Of a stretch of 5,761 nucleotides of DNA, positions 1-3,664 are shown in pieces. The first letter of the stretch is position 1. Each line of letters begins with the position of its first letter. Source of the stretch: Candidatus Aminicenantota bacterium (GTDB taxonomy: Bacteria; Acidobacteriota; Aminicenantia; Aminicenantales; JAFGBC01); the NCBI GenBank assembly GCA_016933355.1, contig JAFGBC010000099.1:1-5761 (forward strand), in the 5' to 3' direction. The notes beneath the pieces are model-generated. The model was not told the DNA's origin and made no database searches. It saw only the letters and a program-made list of their open reading frames with translations. A program made the position numbers and the translations under genes.

Positions 1-1713
1 CGTCCCCCCTCCGTCCCGGCCGGAGACTGGACCTCGGACTCCAAGATCGCCTGCGCCTACTTCTTCTACTGGTACGACGCCTTCACGGGCGCCCATTTCA
101 AGAACCCGGACGGGACCGATGCCATGACCCACCATCCGCCGTCCGACGCGGCTTCCCGTTATTCGTATCAGGATCCCGCCTGGAGCCGGCGCGAGCTCCT
201 AGACATGATCGACGCCCGGATCGACGTCGTCCTGCCCGTTTACTGGGGCGACCGTGACAACGTCCACTGGAGCAAGCCGGGCCTTCAGAACCTCGTCGCG
301 GCCGCCTTCCAGCTGACGGCCGAGGGCATAACGCCCCCCCGGGTCGGCCTGTTCTTGGACAGCGCGTCCTTCCCGCACCAGAACGGCGGGCGGAAGCCCG
401 ACTTGACGACCATAGAGGGCAAAGTCATGGTCTACAGGATGATCCGGGACTTCTGGTCGCTCGTCCCCCGGGAGCTGTGGGCGCTCGTCGACGGCAAGCC
501 TCTGGTCTTCCTGTACACGGCCGACTACGTCCGCGATTACGACCAGAGGACGTTCGACCTCATCGCCAACCTGTTCGCCAGGGACTTCGGCGTCGCCCCT
601 TTCATCGTCCGGGAGTCGAGCTGGGAGAAGGTGACGACGGACGGCGTCTACGTCTGGGGTGTCGCGCTCAACGGCCCCCGGGCATCGGGGCGCATCGGGA
701 GCCTCGGCCCCGGCTACGACGACCGCGCCGTTCCCGACCGTCCCGTTTATAAGGTCCGCGACCGGGAATGCGGAGACTACTACCGGGACGCCTGGCGGGA
801 GATCGCCGGCTCGGGGGTTCGGATCGCGGCGATCGAGACCTGGAACGAATGGCATGAGGCGACCGAGGTCGCTCCCAGCTACGAATACGGCCGCCATTTC
901 GTGGACATGACGGCCGAAGGCATCCGCCTCTGGAAGGAGGCCGACTTCTCCGCGGTTCCCTACGTCTGGCTCGACTTCGGGCGCCGGACCTATCTCCAGG
1001 GCTTGCGGCCCGCTCTGCGCGATCATGACGGCGCGTGGAGGGTCCGCAACCTGATCGTCCGCGAAGCCGCCTACTCCGACCACGCCGGCCGGCTTCGGCC
1101 CTCGTACATCTACCTCGACGTCGGGAACGACTTCATTTTCGGCGCGGCTCAGGAGGTCTGGCTGACGGTCGAGTATTTCGACCAAGGGGCCGACGGCTGG
1201 TTCGTCGAATACGACGGGACGGCCGGCGTCTACACGAAGACGGAGACCGTCCGGCTGACGGACTCCGGCAACTGGAAGCGCACGACCCTCCGCCTGGCCG
1301 ACGCCTACTTCGGCGGGCGTCAGAACTACGGGGCCGACCTGAGGATCGGGGACGACTTCGAAGCCGACCAGGCGGTTAACTTCTTCGGCCGGGTTTGGAT
1401 TTCCAAAACCGCTCCCTCGAACAGGCCTCCCGCGCTGCTCCGGGTCTCGGACGTCGACACCGTCCCCCACAGGCGGGTGGAGGTCCCGCTGGTCGTCAGC
1501 GAGCCCGACGGCCAAGCCGTGTCGCTGACCCTCGACCCGCCCGTCCGCTTCGCCCGGATCGTCGCCAAGCCGGACGGCGGCCGCGTTTTGGAGATCGCCC
1601 CCGACGAGAAGGATTCAAGGTCCTGTCCTTACAAGGTCACCGTCCTGGCCACGGACAGCGGCTCTCCCCCCCTGAGCGATGCCATGACGGTCTCTGTCCG
1701 CGTCCGGTTCTAG
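1..1713 (+). CDS. Glycoside-hydrolase-like protein (GH99/WbsX/DUF5010-like) with beta-sandwich and cadherin-like modules; 5' end missing
   Basis: The reading frame is open from base 1, so the gene starts upstream; the ATG at 124 is internal because conserved-looking sequence (ACAYFFYWYDAFTGAH, residues 18-33 of the visible part) precedes it. 570 residues are visible. Residues 1 to about 315 look like a TIM-barrel hydrolase: 'FYWYDA' near the N-terminus, 'DVVLPVYWGD' (75-84), 'GKPLVFLYTADY' (165-176) and 'ETWNEWHE' (279-286). An EWHE motif carries the two catalytic glutamates in GH99 endo-mannosidases, as I recall them; here they would be E283 and E286. Residues about 345-469 form a beta-sandwich module with 'DAYFGGRQNYGADLRI' (434-449), a signature I associate with modules appended to glycosidases. 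Residues about 473-570 resemble a cadherin/Ig-like repeat ('NRPPALL', 'SEPDGQAVSLTL', 'ATDSGSPPLSD'). Export is likely but the signal peptide is outside the window. The substrate is unknown. The family call is by motif only; the barrel could equally be a non-catalytic glycan-binding relative. Confidence 0.8.
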   Translation, partial: RPPSVPAGDWTSDSKIACAYFFYWYDAFTGAHFKNPDGTDAMTHHPPSDAASRYSYQDPAWSRRELLDMIDARIDVVLPVYWGDRDNVHWSKPGLQNLVAAAFQLTAEGITPPRVGLFLDSASFPHQNGGRKPDLTTIEGKVMVYRMIRDFWSLVPRELWALVDGKPLVFLYTADYVRDYDQRTFDLIANLFARDFGVAPFIVRESSWEKVTTDGVYVWGVALNGPRASGRIGSLGPGYDDRAVPDRPVYKVRDRECGDYYRDAWREIAGSGVRIAAIETWNEWHEATEVAPSYEYGRHFVDMTAEGIRLWKEADFSAVPYVWLDFGRRTYLQGLRPALRDHDGAWRVRNLIVREAAYSDHAGRLRPSYIYLDVGNDFIFGAAQEVWLTVEYFDQGADGWFVEYDGTAGVYTKTETVRLTDSGNWKRTTLRLADAYFGGRQNYGADLRIGDDFEADQAVNFFGRVWISKTAPSNRPPALLRVSDVDTVPHRRVEVPLVVSEPDGQAVSLTLDPPVRFARIVAKPDGGRVLEIAPDEKDSRSCPYKVTVLATDSGSPPLSDAMTVSVRVRF

Positions 1714-1772
1714 GGGAGGCCGGACTCCCTTTCGGGGGGTCTCGGGTGTCCTTCCGGGGGGACAGGCCTCCC
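1714..1772 (+). other. Possible three-way-junction RNA/dyad structure right after the stop codon
   Basis: An 8-bp perfect outer stem (1714-1721 GGGAGGCC with 1765-1772 GGCCTCCC) encloses two hairpins: 1722-1742 (8 bp with two G-U pairs, loop TTTCG) and 1747-1764 (five Watson-Crick pairs, then two possible G-U pairs). The outer stem begins at the base after the TAG stop. A further hairpin, 1767-1782 (CCTCCC-TTCC-GGGAGG), shares bases with the outer stem, so the two are mutually exclusive. There is no T-tract directly after it, so a classical intrinsic terminator is not evident. It may terminate or protect the upstream mRNA, or the dyads may simply reflect protein-binding DNA sites (see the repeat array). 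Pairing was worked out by eye. Confidence 0.45.
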
Positions 1773-1782
1773 TTCCGGGAGG
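1728..1782 (+). promoter_or_regulatory. Three 12-bp direct repeats, candidate activator-binding array for the sigma-54 promoter
   Basis: CCTTTCGGGGGG (1728-1739), CCTTCCGGGGGG (1750-1761) and CCTTCCGGGAGG (1771-1782) share the consensus CCTTYCGGGRGG. Their starts are 22 and 21 bp apart, close to two DNA helical turns, which would put all three on one face. Each is also the heart of an inverted repeat. Relative to the start site predicted from the sigma-54 motif (about 1841) they lie at about -113 to -59, overlapping the usual range for enhancer-binding proteins. The repeats and spacing are seen directly; their function is inferred. No enhancer-binding protein is encoded in the window. Confidence 0.45.
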
Positions 1783-1814
1783 GTCCGGTCCCGAAGATAA
1801 ACCCGGTTTCAAGC

Positions 1815-1830
1815 TGGCACGGTTTTTGCT
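1815..1830 (+). promoter_or_regulatory. Sigma-54 (RpoN) -24/-12 promoter of the outer-membrane barrel gene
   Basis: TGGCAC (1815-1820), five bases, then TTGCT (1826-1830) matches the sigma-54 consensus TGGCAC-N5-TTGCW at every defined position. The invariant GG (1816-1817) and GC (1828-1829) are separated by exactly ten bases. Transcription would start near 1841, leaving a leader of about 44 nt before the ATG at 1885. Sigma-54 holoenzyme needs an ATP-hydrolysing enhancer-binding protein, so the downstream gene would be tightly activator-dependent. The element is on the right strand, intergenic and well placed. Confidence 0.8.
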
Positions 1831-1873
1831 TTTAGTTAAGGGTGCGGCGGACGCAGGTCCGATAGACTTCCCT

Positions 1874-1878
1874 GGAGG
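1874..1878 (+). promoter_or_regulatory. Ribosome binding site GGAGG for the barrel gene
   Basis: GGAGG lies six bases before the ATG at 1885. It is a strong Shine-Dalgarno match and supports that start, which also begins a clear signal peptide. Confidence 0.85.
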
Positions 1879-1884
1879 ACACGG

Positions 1885-2592
1885 ATGAAGACGAAAGCGG
1901 CTTTAGCGACGGCGGCATTAGGGCTCTGGCTCGCGGGTCCCGCCGCAGCGGAGAAAAAGTTCGAGGCGAGCCTGCGCTTCACGCCCGGCTTTCCGCTGGG
2001 CGAATTCGGGGACACTTTGGACACGACCGGACTCGGGATGGACTTGGGCTTCGCCTACCGCTGGCCGGGGACCATCGTTTCGACCGGCGCATCGTTCGGC
2101 TTCCTGATCATGGGGAGCGAATCGCGGGATGAGCCGCTCAGCGCGACCATCCCCGACCTATTTGTCCGGGTCACGACGGCGAACTCCCTCCTTCTTGGGC
2201 ATCTCTTCGTCCGCCTCCAGCCCAGGGAGGGCCTGCTCCGCCCCTATGCCGAAGGCCTGGCCGGGTTCCATTACCTGTTCACGACCACCTCGATCAGCGA
2301 GACCGGCAGCTGGGGGGGCACCCTGAGCTCCACGAACCTCGACGACTGGGCCTTCAGTTACGGCCTGGGCGGCGGCGTCAAGCTCGCCTTGCTCCGGGTC
2401 CGCAGCGAGGACAGCTCCGAGACGAAGACGATCCTGGACCTCGACCTCGGCGCCCGCTGGCTCAAGGGCGGGCGGGCCGACTATCTCAAGAAAGGCTCGG
2501 TCCATCGCGAGGACGGCGTCGTGACCTACGACGTCTACAATTCGCGGACCGACCTGCTGCAGGCGGGGATCGGCCTGACGGTCTCGTTCTGA
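1885..2592 (+). CDS. Secreted outer-membrane beta-barrel protein, function unknown
   Basis: A 235-residue protein with a classical signal peptide: basic MKTK, a hydrophobic core to about residue 18, and an AAA site giving likely cleavage between A22 and E23. The mature part (about 213 residues) shows alternating hydrophobic/polar strands and many glycine and aromatic residues, for example 'FEASLRFTPGFPLGEFGD', 'GMDLGFAYRW' and 'YGLGGGVKLALLRV', and it ends 'GIGLTVSF' with the terminal phenylalanine typical of proteins recognised by the BAM complex. Length fits a small barrel of roughly 8-10 strands. It resembles generic OmpA-like/porin-family barrels; I cannot assign a ligand, enzyme activity or name. 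The start is supported by the GGAGG at 1874 and by the sigma-54 promoter upstream. It appears to be a single-gene transcript: a hairpin follows and the next gene seems to have its own promoter. Confidence 0.82.
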   Translation: MKTKAALATAALGLWLAGPAAAEKKFEASLRFTPGFPLGEFGDTLDTTGLGMDLGFAYRWPGTIVSTGASFGFLIMGSESRDEPLSATIPDLFVRVTTANSLLLGHLFVRLQPREGLLRPYAEGLAGFHYLFTTTSISETGSWGGTLSSTNLDDWAFSYGLGGGVKLALLRVRSEDSSETKTILDLDLGARWLKGGRADYLKKGSVHREDGVVTYDVYNSRTDLLQAGIGLTVSF

Positions 2593-2611
2593 GCGGCTTG
2601 GCCGCGGCCTC

Positions 2612-2648
2612 GGTCCGGCCGCCCGCCTCGAAGGGGAGCGACCGGACC
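2612..2648 (+). terminator. Imperfect long hairpin after the barrel gene, possible terminator
   Basis: GGTCCGG (2612-2618) pairs perfectly with CCGGACC (2642-2648), with further partial pairing inside (2620-2622 with 2638-2640, and 2626-2629 with 2633-2636 around a GAA loop). It starts 20 bases after the stop codon. No T-run follows directly, so it is a weak candidate for intrinsic termination; an RNA 3'-end stabilising role is equally possible. Confidence 0.35.
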
Positions 2649-2683
2649 CGCCGTCTCACCCTCGGTTTCATCCCAAAGGGCTA

Positions 2684-2712
2684 TTGATAGGGGGGGGCGG
2701 CTGTGCGATACT
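2684..2712 (+). promoter_or_regulatory. Sigma-70-like promoter of the receiver-GGDEF gene, with G8 run in its spacer
   Basis: TTGATA (2684-2689, 5 of 6 to the -35 consensus) and GATACT (2707-2712, 4 of 6 to the -10 consensus) are separated by the optimal 17 bases. The start site would fall near 2719, about 55 nt before the ATG at 2774. Eight consecutive G (2690-2697) sit inside the spacer. The region is one of the few AT-containing patches in this GC-rich gap. The -10 match is moderate, so this is a candidate only. Confidence 0.45.
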
Positions 2713-2715
2713 GAG

Positions 2716-2738
2716 CGGGGCTGAAGACTGTCGCCCCG
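2716..2738 (+). other. Leader hairpin at the predicted 5' end of the GGDEF transcript
   Basis: CGGGGC (2716-2721) pairs with GCCCCG (2733-2738) around an 11-base loop. It lies at the predicted transcript start. It could stabilise the mRNA; in such GC-rich DNA a six-pair hairpin may also occur by chance. It does not match the c-di-GMP riboswitch layouts I know. Confidence 0.25.
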
Positions 2739-2763
2739 GCGGGCCTAGGGAGCGGCCGCCGAG

Positions 2764-2768
2764 AGGAG
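2764..2768 (+). promoter_or_regulatory. Ribosome binding site AGGAG that fixes the GGDEF gene start
   Basis: AGGAG ends five bases before the ATG at 2774. This favours that ATG over an in-frame TTG at 2684, whose extra 30 residues (Gly/Arg/Pro-rich) do not resemble the start of a receiver domain and would overlap the predicted promoter. Confidence 0.8.
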
Positions 2769-2773
2769 CCGAC

Positions 2774-3664
2774 ATGAACGCGCGACCCATAAAAATCTTC
2801 CTGGTCGAGGGCAATCCCTCCGACGCCAGGCTCATCCGGGAGCTGCTCAGCGAGATTCCCAACATCCGCTTCACGCTCGAGCAGGCCGAGCGGCTGAGGG
2901 ACGCCCTGCAACGGCTCTCGAGCGGCGAGGAGGTCGACGTCGTCCTGCTCGACCTGTCTCTGCCCGACAGCCGGGGGCAGGACACCTTCAACCGCTTCCA
3001 GGAGGGCGTTAAGGAGCCCGGTCCGCCCGTCATCGTCCTGACCCAAATCGAGGACGAGACGGCGGGCGTCGGCGCCGTTCAGAGCGGCGCCCAGGACTAC
3101 CTGGTCAAGGGCCGCGTCGACGGCAACCTGATCGCGCGCTCGATCCGGTTCGCGATCGAGCGCCAACGGATGGTCGAGCAGCTCAAGCTTCTGTCCGTCA
3201 AGGACGACCTGACCGGAATCTACAACCGGCGCGGCTTCCTGACCTTCGGCGGGGAGCTCCTCAAGCTGGGCCGCCGGGTCAGCACCCAGGTCTTCCTGAT
3301 CTTCGCCGGCCTGGACCGGACGAAGTGGGTCAACGAGACGCTGGGCAAAGCCGAGGGGGACAAGGCCCTCAAGGAGATCGCCGCCCTCCTGCGCCGCACC
3401 TACCGAGAGACGGACACGATCGCGCGGATCGGCGGCGACGAGTTCGTGGTCATGGGGGTCCTGGCCACCGGCATCCCCGTCGAAGTCCTGGCTCAGAGGC
3501 TGCAGCGACAGCTCGAAGAGCATAACCGGGAGCGCGCGGACGCTCCGCCGCTGGCCTTGAACATCAGCGCCGCCTCCTATCCGATCGGCGACTTCCCGAA
3601 CATCGACGACCTTCTCCAGAAGGCCGACGAGATGATGTACGAGCAGAAGCGGGCTAAGGCCTGA
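2774..3664 (+). CDS. Response-regulator receiver fused to a degenerate GGDEF (diguanylate cyclase-like) domain
   Basis: A 296-residue cytoplasmic protein. Residues about 6-125 are a receiver domain: phospho-acceptor D60 in 'VVLLDLSLPD', T90 in 'VIVLTQ' and K112 in 'DYLVKG' are present, but the N-terminal acidic pair is 'VEGNP' (E12, G13) where 'VEDNP/VEDDP' is usual. A short helix (126-140) leads to a GGDEF domain (about 141-296): 'DDLTGIYNRRGF' (144-155), 'GGDEF' (220-224) and an intact RxxD inhibitory site (R211-D214, five residues before GGDEF). K184, N187 and D196, which bind GTP in PleD-type enzymes, are present. The first Asp of the 'DxD' metal-binding stretch is glycine (G179 in 'FAGLDRTKWVN'; relatives read FADLDGMKWIN). 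GGDEF proteins make c-di-GMP from two GTP; loss of this Asp predicts weak or no synthesis, so it may act as a c-di-GMP or GTP receptor. It converges on the sensor kinase gene, overlapping its 3' end by 11 bp. Confidence 0.9.
   Translation: MNARPIKIFLVEGNPSDARLIRELLSEIPNIRFTLEQAERLRDALQRLSSGEEVDVVLLDLSLPDSRGQDTFNRFQEGVKEPGPPVIVLTQIEDETAGVGAVQSGAQDYLVKGRVDGNLIARSIRFAIERQRMVEQLKLLSVKDDLTGIYNRRGFLTFGGELLKLGRRVSTQVFLIFAGLDRTKWVNETLGKAEGDKALKEIAALLRRTYRETDTIARIGGDEFVVMGVLATGIPVEVLAQRLQRQLEEHNRERADAPPLALNISAASYPIGDFPNIDDLLQKADEMMYEQKRAKA

Noticed and set aside
334..340. C7 run in the hydrolase-like gene (and G7 at 2312-2318 in the barrel gene) as slippage sites
   Set aside because: Both are explained by ordinary Pro or Gly codons in GC-rich genes, and the frames are intact on both sides.
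199..1515. 438-codon open frame on the minus strand
   Set aside because: It lies fully antisense to the hydrolase-like gene, is low in complexity (Val/Asp/Pro/Arg/Gly), and has no recognisable domain; such frames arise from GC-rich codon third positions.
1395..1835. 146-codon plus-strand frame running across the end of the hydrolase-like gene
   Set aside because: Arg/Pro-rich shadow that would read through the repeat array and sigma-54 promoter; no ribosome site or domain.
2684..2773. TTG start adding 30 residues to the GGDEF protein
   Set aside because: No ribosome site, unusual Gly/Arg/Pro-rich extension, and it overlaps the likely promoter; ATG at 2774 has AGGAG at proper spacing.
2713..2773. 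c-di-GMP riboswitch in the GGDEF leader
   Set aside because: Only a simple hairpin is visible; the conserved bases and two-helix layout of GEMM riboswitches are not found.
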